A DNA stretch of 64,000 nucleotides. Source: Microtetraspora glauca. Lineage in GTDB: Bacteria > Actinomycetota > Actinomycetes > Streptosporangiales > Streptosporangiaceae. Every line of letters starts with the position of its first letter. Positions within the stretch are counted from its first letter, which is position 1. Of the stretch, positions 1 to 7,671 are shown piece after piece. The stretch covers positions 246,516-310,515 of the forward strand of contig BBYL01000013.1 of the NCBI GenBank assembly GCA_001570385.1, in the 5' to 3' direction. The position numbers were made by a program, and so were the translations under genes. Under the pieces are notes generated by a model that did not search any database, was not told the origin of the DNA, and was given only the letters and a program-made list of their open reading frames with translations.

Positions 1-845
1 GCGCTGCCGATGGTGAGCAGGTCGATGTCGCCGCCCACCGGGCCGCTGACCAGACCGAGGAGGAGCTGCCGCGCCGTGGGTCTGGCCAGCGGATCCTTGC
101 GCAGGGCCGCCGCGACGAGGGGCCGCAGCGACTCCGGCATGACGCTGAGGTCGGGATCGGTCGACAGCACGCGGTGCATGACCGCGCCGAGGGTCTCCGC
201 CCTGAAGGGGCCGTCCCCGCAGGCGGCGTAGACGACGATCGCGCCCCAGGCGAACACGTCGGCCGGTGCCCCGGCACGCTGGCCGGTGAACACCTCGGGG
301 GCCATGTAGGTCGGAGTGCCCGTGACCAGGCCGGACGCGGTGAGCGACATCTCCAGCGTCCGTGCGACGCCGAAGTCGATCACACGGGGACCGTCCGGCC
401 CGAGCAGCACGTTGTCCGGTTTGAGATCGCGGTGGACGACCCCGGCGTCATGGATGGCGGTCAGCGCGGTCGCGACGGCCGTGGCCAGGCGGTGCAGGTC
501 GTCCCCGGTGAAGCGGCGCCCTTCGGCGATCGCGCGGCGCAGGCTCGGGCCCTCGACGTACTCGCTGACGATGTACGGCTTGGGCGCGTCCAGTTCGGCC
601 GCCAGCACCTGGGCGGTGCAGAAGGAGGCGACCCGTCGCGCGGCCGTCGCCTCCTTGCCGAAACGCGCCCGCAGGTCGGGGTCGCTCGCCGCGTCGCCGT
701 GCAGCACCTTGACCGCGACCCGGGTGCCCTCGGCGTCGTACGCCTCGTAGACCACGCCCTGCCCGCCCACGCCCAGCCGGCCGGCGAGCCAGAAGTCTCC
801 GAGCCGGGTCGGGTCGCCGGGAAGCAGCGCTGTGGCCAGGCTCAT
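1..845 (-). CDS. Serine/threonine protein kinase, N-terminal part (C-terminus beyond the window)
   Basis: Eukaryotic-type (Hanks) kinase that phosphorylates Ser/Thr on target proteins. The protein starts MSLATALLPGDPTRLGDFWL and runs off the left edge after about 281 residues. Visible motifs in order: glycine-rich loop (GRLGVGGQG), beta-3 lysine in VAVKVLHGD, catalytic loop HRDLKPDN, DFG in VIDFGVAR, and GTPTYMAPE followed by the DVFAWG helix. All catalytic residues are intact, unlike the second kinase near 52-53.5 kb. No transmembrane segment is reached, so it is unknown whether the protein is membrane-anchored. The ATG has only a weak ribosome site. The downstream neighbour on the same strand lies outside the window. 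Confidence 0.93.
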   Translation of the reverse strand, partial: MSLATALLPGDPTRLGDFWLAGRLGVGGQGVVYEAYDAEGTRVAVKVLHGDAASDPDLRARFGKEATAARRVASFCTAQVLAAELDAPKPYIVSEYVEGPSLRRAIAEGRRFTGDDLHRLATAVATALTAIHDAGVVHRDLKPDNVLLGPDGPRVIDFGVARTLEMSLTASGLVTGTPTYMAPEVFTGQRAGAPADVFAWGAIVVYAACGDGPFRAETLGAVMHRVLSTDPDLSVMPESLRPLVAAALRKDPLARPTARQLLLGLVSGPVGGDIDLLTIGS

Positions 846-916
846 ACGATCGCACCCCGTCGTCTTAGATGGACTCAGCCGTTAGATGCTGTCGTCAGCG
901 ACGAAGTTGCGGGATT

Positions 917-1669
917 TCAGCGACATTTGGCGAGCATCGTGGCCTTGTCGGCTCTGGTGACCGGGAGGTTGTACTTGAGCGCGACCTGGGTGAACCGTAC
1001 GGCGTAGGCGCAGCGGATCTTCCGTGCCGGGGGCAGCCAGGACCCCGGCCCCCAGCCGCGCTTCGCCTGGTTGACCGGGCCGTAGACCGGGAGCAGGTTG
1101 AGCGGATCGTTGGCGATGCGCAGCCGTTTCGCCTTCGGCCATCGTGCGGCGCCCATCCGCCACGAGTACGACATCGGCACCACGTGATCGACCTGGACGA
1201 GGCCCGCGTGCTTCTTACGCCATCGGATGGTTCTGCCGGTGTACGGGTCGCGCAAGGTCATCTTGATCACGACACAGTCGGACCCCTTGCGGTATCTGAC
1301 GTTCTGGCCGTCACGGGCGAGCAGGTCGTTGCGGGTGTCGCAGCCGTTCCCCGCGTACGGCACGCCGCGCGCGGTGTCCGCCCAGTTGGGGCCGAACCGG
1401 GTCCGGGAGTATCCGGCCTTGGAACCCATGCGCCTGACGCGGAGCTTCCTGATCAGCCTGGTCGCGGCGGCCCGGCCGGCCGCGGAGGTGATCGGCGCGA
1501 GCCCCGGCCGGGTCCCCCGAGGGTTCTTCAGGGGGATGACCACTGCCTTGCGGCCGGTCCCGGTTCCGGCCGCGCTCTGGGCGCGGGTCTCGTTCCGAAG
1601 TCGGTCGTGTGCGTCGTTCCGGGTAGTGAGAGATGCGAGCGCTATGCCCGCCACAACGACAGTGATCAC
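917..1669 (-). CDS. Secreted HNH-type nuclease (DUF1524/GmrSD-C-like)
   Basis: Probably an extracytoplasmic metal-dependent nuclease. The C-terminal half carries the HNH/DUF1524 pattern: VQVDHVVPMS (DH motif), a spacer, then NDPLNLLPVYGPVNQAKRG and LPPARKIRCAYA. Two further cysteines lie in the CDTRNDLLARD and GSDCVVIK stretches. The N-terminus MITVVVAGIALAS is hydrophobic and could be a signal peptide or anchor. The start is uncertain. I chose the GTG just before this segment; an ATG at 1789 would add 40 residues and overlap the PadR gene. Known members are 200-250 aa secreted proteins, and this start gives 250 aa. It follows the PadR gene on the same strand. Confidence 0.8.
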   Translation of the reverse strand: MITVVVAGIALASLTTRNDAHDRLRNETRAQSAAGTGTGRKAVVIPLKNPRGTRPGLAPITSAAGRAAATRLIRKLRVRRMGSKAGYSRTRFGPNWADTARGVPYAGNGCDTRNDLLARDGQNVRYRKGSDCVVIKMTLRDPYTGRTIRWRKKHAGLVQVDHVVPMSYSWRMGAARWPKAKRLRIANDPLNLLPVYGPVNQAKRGWGPGSWLPPARKIRCAYAVRFTQVALKYNLPVTRADKATMLAKCR

Positions 1670-1749
1670 TTCGCGCGCGCCCAGAGCCGCCTCCCCGATG
1701 AGACTCGGTAAAGGAATCCCCAAAATCGGGAGGCTGACACCAACGGGAG

Positions 1750-2274
1750 TTATGTCCCCGGTTGCCGATCGATCTCGCCGGCGGCCCATTCCGCCCATTC
1801 GCGCTGCATGGAGGTCAAGCGGAGGCCATATTCGAGCGCGATCCTGCCGTATGTCTTCAGCGGGTCGCTTCCGGCGACGACGTCGCGGAGCCCGAGCAGG
1901 CTCTGGTGGCTTCGCGCGGCCACGACCGCCTGGCGTTCCAGGTATTCCCGGGCCTGGCCGTGATCGACGCTGTCGAGGAAGAAGACGCGGAGCAGCATGT
2001 CGCTGCGGCCCACCCGGTTGGGCTCGACGTCGGTCAGCCAGTGGCGCAGCTCGGCCACTCCGCCATCGGTGATCGCGTACTCCTTGCGGCCGCGCGGCCC
2101 CTCGGCGGCGACCTTCACCAGGTCCGCGTCGGCGAGGCGGCCCAGTTCCGCGTACACCTGGCTCTGCGTGGCCGGCCAGACGTTGGCCAGCGAGATCTCG
2201 AACAGTTTCAGCAGGTCGTAGCCGCTGGCGGGGCCGCGGGCCAGCAGGCCGAGCATGGCGTGACGGAGACTCAT
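1750..2274 (-). CDS. PadR family transcriptional regulator
   Basis: 174-residue regulator with an N-terminal winged helix (MSLRHAMLGLLARGPASGYD, then QVYAELGRLADADLVKV and the wing GPRGRKEYAIT) and a C-terminal PadR helical dimerisation region (YLERQAVVAARS, EYGLRLTSMQREWAEWAAGEI). An in-frame codon exists 30 nt upstream, but the ATG at 2274 fits the usual PadR N-terminus. It is divergent from the membrane-protein/carotenoid-oxygenase pair with an 88-bp shared promoter region. PadR proteins usually repress a neighbouring membrane or detoxification gene, so control of the divergent genes is the likely role (inference). Confidence 0.92.
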   Translation of the reverse strand: MSLRHAMLGLLARGPASGYDLLKLFEISLANVWPATQSQVYAELGRLADADLVKVAAEGPRGRKEYAITDGGVAELRHWLTDVEPNRVGRSDMLLRVFFLDSVDHGQAREYLERQAVVAARSHQSLLGLRDVVAGSDPLKTYGRIALEYGLRLTSMQREWAEWAAGEIDRQPGT

Positions 2275-2297
2275 GCCGCACAGCCTACATTCCACTG

Positions 2298-2327
2298 TTG
2301 ACATGTCGCTACAGGAGGTTCTAGGTT
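2298..2327 (+). promoter_or_regulatory. Sigma-70-like promoter with an overlapping 8-bp palindrome
   Basis: TTGACA (2298-2303), an 18-bp spacer and TAGGTT (2322-2327) make a near-consensus promoter reading towards the membrane-protein gene, whose GTG lies 36 bp beyond. The perfect palindrome GACATGTC (2300-2307) overlaps the -35 box and is a plausible PadR half-site region. Boxes are seen in the sequence; PadR binding is inferred. Confidence 0.6.
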
Positions 2328-2362
2328 CGACCTGTCACTGTTGGAACGTCAGGGAGCCTTTT

Positions 2363-2920
2363 GTGATCAGCTATCTCCGCACCTTCCTTCCGTGGATCGC
2401 CTTCGCGGTGCTCAGCACCAACGGCGAGGCCCGGATCGGCGCGCTCGCCGGATTCGCCCTTGCCGTCGTGCTGCTGCTGATGGACCGGAGGAAGGGACGT
2501 GCCTGGGACGCGCTGGTGATCGAGGCCAGTTCCGCGGTGTTCTTCGCCGGGCTCGCGCTGGCCGCGTTCGTGATCGCCCCCGCGCCCTTCGGCGAGTACG
2601 GCCCGGCGGTGTCGGTGGGCTGGCTCGCCGTCACGGCGTGGGGCTCCCTCGCCATCCGCCGGCCGTTCACCCTGGGCATCGCCCGGGGGATGACCCCTCC
2701 CGAGGTCCAGGCGAGCCCGCTGTTCTACCGGGTCAACGCGACGATCACCGCGGTCTGGGCGGTCGCGTTCACGCTCAACGCCGTCGGCCTCGCGGTGCTG
2801 CTCGCCCTCGCCCCGCACGCGACGATCGCGATCATCGTGGTCAAGATCTGCGGGTTCGCCCTGCCCGCCCTGTTCACCGTCCGCTACCCCAAGATCGTCC
2901 GCGCCCGGTACGCCGCCTGA
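2363..2920 (+). CDS. Multi-pass integral membrane protein of unknown function
   Basis: 185-residue protein made almost wholly of hydrophobic helices: about six segments, including TFLPWIAFAVLS, ALAGFALAVVLLLM, AVFFAGLALAAFVIA, VSVGWLAVTAWGSLAI, ITAVWAVAFTLNAVGLAVLLALA and IAIIVVKICGFALPALF. A short Arg/Lys loop (MDRRKGRAWD) follows the second helix. The GTG start at 2363 has an upstream AGGGA; an upstream in-frame ATG overlaps the PadR start and is unlikely. The gene is followed by the carotenoid oxygenase gene 99 bp downstream, so co-transcription under PadR control is plausible. I do not recognise a precise family. Confidence 0.85.
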   Translation: MISYLRTFLPWIAFAVLSTNGEARIGALAGFALAVVLLLMDRRKGRAWDALVIEASSAVFFAGLALAAFVIAPAPFGEYGPAVSVGWLAVTAWGSLAIRRPFTLGIARGMTPPEVQASPLFYRVNATITAVWAVAFTLNAVGLAVLLALAPHATIAIIVVKICGFALPALFTVRYPKIVRARYAA

Positions 2921-3007
2921 CCCGCCGCACCATCCGACCTGCCACAACCGCCTGACCCGCCGCACCATCCGACCTGCCACAACCGGCTGACCTGCCGCAC
3001 CGTCTGA
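2915..3007 (+). repeat. 35-bp tandem repeat (about 2.6 copies) starting at a stop codon
   Basis: Two perfect 35-bp copies (2915-2949, 2950-2984) and a degenerate third (2985-3007). Each copy begins with (g)GCTGA/GCCTGA. The first copy contains the last codons and TGA (2918-2920) of the membrane-protein gene; further TGAs fall at 2953, 2988 and 3005. Confidence 0.9.
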
Positions 3008-3019
3008 TTGGAGCCCGCG

Positions 3020-4312
3020 ATGACCGCCACCTATCTCCAGGGCCATCTCGCCCCCGTTCCCGACGAGATCGACGCCCTCGACCTGCCCGTCGAGGGAACG
3101 CTGCCGCCCGAGCTGACCGGCCGCTACTTCCGCAACGGCCCCAACCCGCCGCCCGGCCAGGACCCCGGTCACTGGTTCACCGGCGACGGCATGATCCATG
3201 GCGTACGGCTGCGCGACGGCCGCGCCGAGTGGTACCGCAACCGCTGGGTGCGCACCCGCAAGCTGGCGGGAGCGCAGTTCGTGGGCCCGGCCGGAATCGA
3301 CCTGTCCGCGGTCATCGCCAACACCCACGTCATCCACCACGCCGACAAGATCCTCGCGCTGGTCGAGAACGGCCTGCCGTACGAGGTGACCGGCGAGCTG
3401 GAGACCGTCGGTCCGTGCGACTTCGGCGGCCGGCTCACCACCGCGATGACCGCCCACCCCAAGGAGGACCCGCTCACCGGGGAACTGCACTTCTTCGGGT
3501 ACGGCTTCGCCGCGCCGTACCTCACCTATCACCGGCTGGACGCGGCCGGCGAACTGGTGGAGAGCAGGGAGATCCCGGTTCCCGGGCCGACGATGATGCA
3601 CGACTTCGCGATCACGCGGAACCACGTCGTGTGGCTCGACCTGCCCGTGGTCTTCGATCTGGGGCTGATCGGGCACGGCATGCCGTACCGATGGGACGAC
3701 TCCTATGGGGCGCGGCTCGGAATGATGCCGCGCGCGGGCGGCGAGGTGCGCTGGTTCGACATCGATCCCTGCTACGTCTTCCACGTCGGCAACGCCCGCG
3801 AGGACACGCTCGGCCGTGTCGTGATCGACGCGGCGAGGTACGCGCCGGGCGCCTTCACGCGGCTCTGGGGACACATCGGCGGCGCCGCCGACCCGGCGGC
3901 GCAGGCCGAAGGGGCGGTCCTGCACCGCTGGGTGCTCGACCCGGCCTCCGGCACGGCCAAGGAGGAGCCGCTCGACGATCTCGGCGTCGAGTTCCCGACG
4001 ATCAACGAGCGGCACACCGGCCTGGCCAACGACTATCTCTACGCGGTGACCGACGGGGAGATCGTGAAGTACGACATCAGGACCGGTGCGAGCCGTATGC
4101 ACCGCACGGACGGCCCTCCCGGCGAGGCGGTCTTCGTGCCCCGCGCGTCCGGATCGGGCGCCGAGGACGACGGGTGGCTGCTCTCCATCGTCGGGTCGTG
4201 CGCCGAGCTGCTCGTCCTGGACGCGGCCGACCTGACCCGGGTCGCCTCGGTACGGCTGCCGCGCCGCGTCCCCGCCGGATTCCACGGTTCCTGGATCGGG
4301 GACGAGGCGTGA
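3020..4312 (+). CDS. Carotenoid oxygenase family (apocarotenoid / lignostilbene dioxygenase-like)
   Basis: 430-residue seven-bladed beta-propeller Fe(II) dioxygenase that cleaves a C=C bond of carotenoids, apocarotenoids or stilbenes. The N-terminal signature ELTGRYFRNGPNPP and HWFTGDGMIHGVR are characteristic. The four iron-binding histidines can be assigned near residues 146 (TAHPKED), 194 (MMHDFAIT), 254 (VFHVGNARE) and 421 (GFHGSWI). The start is ATG with GGAG 8 nt upstream; a TTG 12 nt earlier lies inside that ribosome site. No carotenoid biosynthesis genes are in the window, so the substrate is unknown. It ends 7 bp from the convergent phosphoesterase gene. Confidence 0.95.
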   Translation: MTATYLQGHLAPVPDEIDALDLPVEGTLPPELTGRYFRNGPNPPPGQDPGHWFTGDGMIHGVRLRDGRAEWYRNRWVRTRKLAGAQFVGPAGIDLSAVIANTHVIHHADKILALVENGLPYEVTGELETVGPCDFGGRLTTAMTAHPKEDPLTGELHFFGYGFAAPYLTYHRLDAAGELVESREIPVPGPTMMHDFAITRNHVVWLDLPVVFDLGLIGHGMPYRWDDSYGARLGMMPRAGGEVRWFDIDPCYVFHVGNAREDTLGRVVIDAARYAPGAFTRLWGHIGGAADPAAQAEGAVLHRWVLDPASGTAKEEPLDDLGVEFPTINERHTGLANDYLYAVTDGEIVKYDIRTGASRMHRTDGPPGEAVFVPRASGSGAEDDGWLLSIVGSCAELLVLDAADLTRVASVRLPRRVPAGFHGSWIGDEA

Positions 4313-4319
4313 CGCAGGT

Positions 4320-5069
4320 TCACCCCACCGGGCGATAGTGCGTGGTGATCCGCCCCTCGTCGAAGACATGGAAGGCGACGGCCGGAGGGAGATCGCGGTC
4401 GACCGGCGGATGGGACTCGATCTCGAACGGCAGCAGTGCGGTGTTCACGACACCCGGCGCCACCAGCAGTGGAAGGCCCGCGAAGGTCGTCGCCGCACCC
4501 GTGTGGGCGTGCCCGGCGAGGACGGCCACCACCTGCGGGTGGCGGGCGAGCACCCCGGCCAGGCGCTCGGGCTCGCCCAGCCTGATCTCGTCGACGTACG
4601 GGATGCCCAGCGGGACGGCGGGGTGGTGCATGCCGACGAATGCGGGCACGTCCGGGGCGGCGGTGAGGACGCTGTCGAGCCAGTCGAGGGTCTCGTCGCT
4701 CAGGAGCCCATCCGGCCGCCCCGGGATGCTGGAGTCGCACAGCGCGATCGTCGCGCCCGGCAGGCGGAGGACCTGGTTGACCGGACCGCCGCTTCCCACG
4801 CCGTCCCCGTTCAGGTCGCCGAGCAGGACCTTGCGGAGGTTCTCGCGGATGTCGTGGTTGCCGGGGCAGAGCACGAGCGGTGCGCGGGTCTCGATGAGCC
4901 CGCGGGTGATCTCGTACTCTTCGACGGCTCCGTGGTCGGCGATGTCGCCGGTGAGGAGGATCGCGTCGACGGGCAGCCGTCCGACGTGATCGAGGACTCT
5001 GGTCGCGCGTGCGGTGTTCCGATCGCTTCCGTCGATGTGGATGTCGCTCACGTGGGCCAGCACGAGCAT
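4320..5069 (-). CDS. Calcineurin-like metallophosphoesterase (CpdA-type)
   Basis: 249-residue cytosolic phosphodiesterase of the class III cAMP phosphodiesterase (CpdA/Icc) type. All five metal-binding motifs are present in order: HVSDIHIDG (D, H), LTGDIADHG, CPGNHDIRE, GMHHPAVP and AGHAHTGAA. The family hydrolyses phosphodiesters such as cyclic nucleotides with a dimetal centre; the true substrate here cannot be read from sequence. The ATG is preceded by GGAGG with a 7-nt spacer. The downstream SRPBCC gene would be independently expressed, since it lies upstream on the same strand with a 52-bp gap. Confidence 0.93.
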   Translation of the reverse strand: MLVLAHVSDIHIDGSDRNTARATRVLDHVGRLPVDAILLTGDIADHGAVEEYEITRGLIETRAPLVLCPGNHDIRENLRKVLLGDLNGDGVGSGGPVNQVLRLPGATIALCDSSIPGRPDGLLSDETLDWLDSVLTAAPDVPAFVGMHHPAVPLGIPYVDEIRLGEPERLAGVLARHPQVVAVLAGHAHTGAATTFAGLPLLVAPGVVNTALLPFEIESHPPVDRDLPPAVAFHVFDEGRITTHYRPVG

Positions 5070-5121
5070 GGTCGTCGCCTCCGGGTCGGGGATCTCAGGC
5101 TCTCACGGGCCGGTCCGGGGG

Positions 5122-5568
5122 TCAGCCGACCGGCGCGGTGAGGCGCTCGGCGAGGATGCGGGCCCGGGCGAGCTGGACCTTGCGCGCCTCGCGCGCCGCG
5201 TACCCCACGAGGAACCAGGGGGCGGTGATCTCCAGCCGGTCGTCCACCCGGGTGCCGGGCCCGTCGGGCGCCAGGTCGAACTGGTAGACCAGGCGGACGT
5301 TGCCGGGGCTCTTCACGTCACCGCGTACGGAGAGTCCTTCGGTGAGGAGGGTGACCCTGATCGGATTGTCGTGTGTGAACACGCCGAGGAACGTGAACCG
5401 TTCGATCGAGGTGTAGCGGACGACGCCCGGTTCGGAACGATCCACGTCCTCGACCGCTACGACGAGCGGTGACAGCCCGATGTAGCTCTCGGGCGTCGTC
5501 AGATGCTCGAACACCGCCTCGGGGGCGGCTTCGACGTGGAATGTATTGGTCAGTACCCTCTGCGGCAC
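5122..5568 (-). CDS. SRPBCC (START/Bet v1-like) family protein
   Basis: 148-residue lipid/ligand-binding helix-grip protein: the N-terminus VLTNTFHVEAAPEAVFEHL and the strand pattern ending in GTRVDDRLEITAPWFLVG and the C-terminal helix REARKVQLARARILAERL fit polyketide cyclase/dehydrase-type SRPBCC proteins. Residues FLVGYAAREARK are typical of the long C-terminal helix that closes the cavity. I chose the GTG at 5568 because GGAGG lies 4 nt upstream; an ATG 15 nt earlier overlaps that ribosome site. Ligand and role are unknown. About 190 bp without a gene separates it from the XRE regulator. Confidence 0.85.
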   Translation of the reverse strand: MPQRVLTNTFHVEAAPEAVFEHLTTPESYIGLSPLVVAVEDVDRSEPGVVRYTSIERFTFLGVFTHDNPIRVTLLTEGLSVRGDVKSPGNVRLVYQFDLAPDGPGTRVDDRLEITAPWFLVGYAAREARKVQLARARILAERLTAPVG

Positions 5569-5758
5569 GACGCCTCCGGCCATGGTTCGTGATCTATGCC
5601 GGGAATTGTGACAAAGTCCGCGCCCTGGGAGAAGCCCGTACCGCCGAATTTCGGTCGGGATCGAGACGGCGTCTGCTTCCTGCTCCCGAGCGCGGAGGCG
5701 GGTGCCGGTCACCCGCGTGCCCAATAAGGGCCGGACCGGTTCACCACAGGCCGACTGG

Positions 5759-6544
5759 TCAGGCGCCCCGGAGGAATCGGGAGGTCTCCTCGTCGGCGGG
5801 GAAGAACGACTCGATCATCAGCTCGGCGACGGTGATGTCCAGCGGCGTCCCGAACGTGGCCATGACGCTGAAGAACGACAACTCGCGGTCCGCCTGCCGC
5901 AACCGGAGGGGCACGAGGATGTCGCCCGGCCCCGGCACCTCCACCTCGGGCTCCGGCTGATCGCAGGGATAGCCCCGTAGCTCCGCGTACAGCTCGGCCA
6001 GCCCGGAGTCTCCGGTGAGGCCGATCTGCCGCTTGAGCCGCCCGAGAAGGTGTGCCCGCCACTCGCCCAGGTTGGCGATCCTGGGTGCGAGCCCGTCGGG
6101 GTGCAGGCTGGCGCGCAGCACGTTGGCCAGCAGGTCGGGGGAGATCCCCTCCGCGAGCAGGGCGATGCCGGCGTTGGCGTCCACCAGGTTCCACCCCCGG
6201 TCCACCACCACCGCGGGGTACGGCTCGTGCCCGGCGAGCAGCTTCCCGATCGCCTCGCGTACGGCGGCCATCTGTGGCGACCCCAGGGTCGACTCCGAAT
6301 AGACCGGGGCGTATCCGGCCGCGAGCAGCAGGTGGTTGCGTTCACGGAGCGGGATGTCGAGATGCTCGGAGAGATGAAGGATCATGTCGCGGCTGGGCTT
6401 GGACCGTCCCGTCTCCAGGAAGCTCACATGCCGGGTGGAGATCTCGGCCTGGATCGAGAGGTCGAGCTGGCTCAACCGGCGGTACTCGCGCCACTGGCGG
6501 AGCAGTTCGCCGACCGGTCGCCGGTAGATCGGGGCTGTGGTCAC
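5759..6544 (-). CDS. XRE-family regulator with MmyB-like ligand-binding domain
   Basis: 261-residue transcription factor: N-terminal Cro/cI helix-turn-helix (LLRQWREYRRLSQLDLSIQAE, then STRHVSFLETGRSKPSRDM) followed by the MmyB/MLTR domain that contains VVVDRGWNLVDANAG and RIANLGEWRAHLL. Members in actinomycetes often repress an adjacent oxidoreductase or transporter gene; nearest here is the ABC-2 exporter on the same strand, downstream-to-upstream arrangement giving no proof. The GTG at 6544 was chosen because the protein then starts VTTAPIYRRPVGELLRQW, as usual. An upstream in-frame start would add 17 residues lacking homology. Confidence 0.92.
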   Translation of the reverse strand: MTTAPIYRRPVGELLRQWREYRRLSQLDLSIQAEISTRHVSFLETGRSKPSRDMILHLSEHLDIPLRERNHLLLAAGYAPVYSESTLGSPQMAAVREAIGKLLAGHEPYPAVVVDRGWNLVDANAGIALLAEGISPDLLANVLRASLHPDGLAPRIANLGEWRAHLLGRLKRQIGLTGDSGLAELYAELRGYPCDQPEPEVEVPGPGDILVPLRLRQADRELSFFSVMATFGTPLDITVAELMIESFFPADEETSRFLRGA

Positions 6545-6624
6545 GCCCCGACAGTATGCCCGCCGGTGAACGGCCGCGATTCCCTCGGAGGTCATGGAGA
6601 GCGTGCGACGGTGACGGCGAGTGC

Positions 6625-6752
6625 GGGACCGGGTCGTGGCCGGAGGTCCGGGACCGGGTCGTGGCCGACGGCGAAGCCGGCCTCGGTTGAGGCCGGCCGA
6701 TGAGGAACGCGGAACGATCGGTCCGGTAAGCGGGATGCGATCGGTCCGGTAG
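6625..6752. repeat. Two short direct repeats downstream of the ABC permease gene
   Basis: A 18-bp block beginning GGGACCGGGTCGTGG occurs at 6625 and 6650 (25-bp spacing), and a block beginning GATCGGTCCGGTA occurs at 6716 and 6739 (23-bp spacing). They fill the gap between the XRE gene and the permease stop codon and resemble other 3'-flank repeats in this window. Confidence 0.7.
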
Positions 6753-6764
6753 GCGGGACGGCCG

Positions 6765-7511
6765 TCATTCCCAGCGGAACATGCGGGTGGCGGCGAACCC
6801 CGCGACCAACGTCCAGCCGAGGAGGATCGCGAGGTGCGACAGCGCGGGCGCGTGCCCCGCCATCGTGTCCCGCAGCGCCTGGCCGAACGCCCCCGTCGGC
6901 GTGATGTCGCTGACCACGCGCAGCGCGGACGGCATGAGCTCGCGCGGAAGCCACATGCCCCCGAGGAACAGCAGGGGGAACATCACCGCGGCCCCCGCCC
7001 CCTGGACGACCCGCGAGTTCGGCGACACGGCGGCCAGACACAGCCCGATGGCGAACATGGCGACCGAACCGAGCAGGAACACACCGGCGAACGCGGCGAG
7101 CTGCCGGGGGATCGGCACGCCGAGCACGATGTGGCCGAGCGACAGCGTCAGGGCCGTGCTCAGCACGGCGACGACCGCGTTGATCACGATCTGCGCGACC
7201 AGCAGGGCGCTGGGCCGGACCGGCGTGGTGGACATCCGCCGCAGCACGCCTTTCTCCCGGTAGGCGACCAGCGCCGAGGGAAGCGTGCTCAGCGCCAGCG
7301 TCACGACGGAGAGCAGGACCATCATCCCGGGAAGCTGTGTGTCGATGACCCGCTCGCCTCCCATCGACGGATCGGCGTCGCGGAAGCCGGGGATGGAACC
7401 GCCCAGCACCAGCAGCAGTGTGGCGGGAAGGACGGTCGCGAAGAACACCGCGGCCGGTTCGCGGAGGAACAGCTTCGACTCGGTGAGGATCAGTTGCTTC
7501 TGGACCAGCAT
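6765..7511 (-). CDS. ABC-2 type transporter permease
   Basis: 248-residue permease with six hydrophobic segments: AVFFATVLPATLLLVLGGSIPG, MMVLLSVVTLALSTLPSAL, LLVAQIVINAVVAVLSTALTL, LAAFAGVFLLGSVAMFAIGLCLAAV, GAGAAVMFPLLFLGGMWLP (the conserved ABC-2 signature with P-x-W-L-P type ending) and LAILLGWTLVAGFAATRMF. It works with the ATPase encoded just upstream to export a hydrophobic substrate, often an antibiotic or lipid. The ATG start places 160 bp of repeat-containing DNA between the two genes. The divergent two-component system suggests induction by the exported drug or by envelope stress (inference). Confidence 0.93.
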   Translation of the reverse strand: MLVQKQLILTESKLFLREPAAVFFATVLPATLLLVLGGSIPGFRDADPSMGGERVIDTQLPGMMVLLSVVTLALSTLPSALVAYREKGVLRRMSTTPVRPSALLVAQIVINAVVAVLSTALTLSLGHIVLGVPIPRQLAAFAGVFLLGSVAMFAIGLCLAAVSPNSRVVQGAGAAVMFPLLFLGGMWLPRELMPSALRVVSDITPTGAFGQALRDTMAGHAPALSHLAILLGWTLVAGFAATRMFRWE

Positions 7512-7547
7512 CGGGGTTCTCCAGGAGTCACGGTGAGGATGTGAGGA

Positions 7548-7630
7548 AAGCCGGGTCCGGCGGTGACGGTCGCCGGCGTGGGAAGCCGGGTCCGGCGGTG
7601 ACGGTCGCCGGCGTGGGGAGCCGGCTCCGG
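7548..7630. repeat. 35-bp tandem repeat, 2.4 copies, between ABC ATPase and permease genes
   Basis: Perfect 35-bp copies at 7548-7582 and 7583-7617 and a diverged partial third copy. The unit begins AAGCCGGGTCCGGCGG. It sits in the intergenic gap of a two-gene operon, downstream of the ATPase stop codon. The 35-bp period equals that of the array at 2915. Confidence 0.88.
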
Positions 7631-7671
7631 AGCGGCTTCGGTGTTCGGAGCCGGGCGGCGGGACGAGCTCC

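Noticed and set aside
2321..4369. 682-codon - strand frame opposite the carotenoid oxygenase
   Set aside because: Shadow of high-GC coding on the other strand; the oxygenase shows all four iron-binding His.
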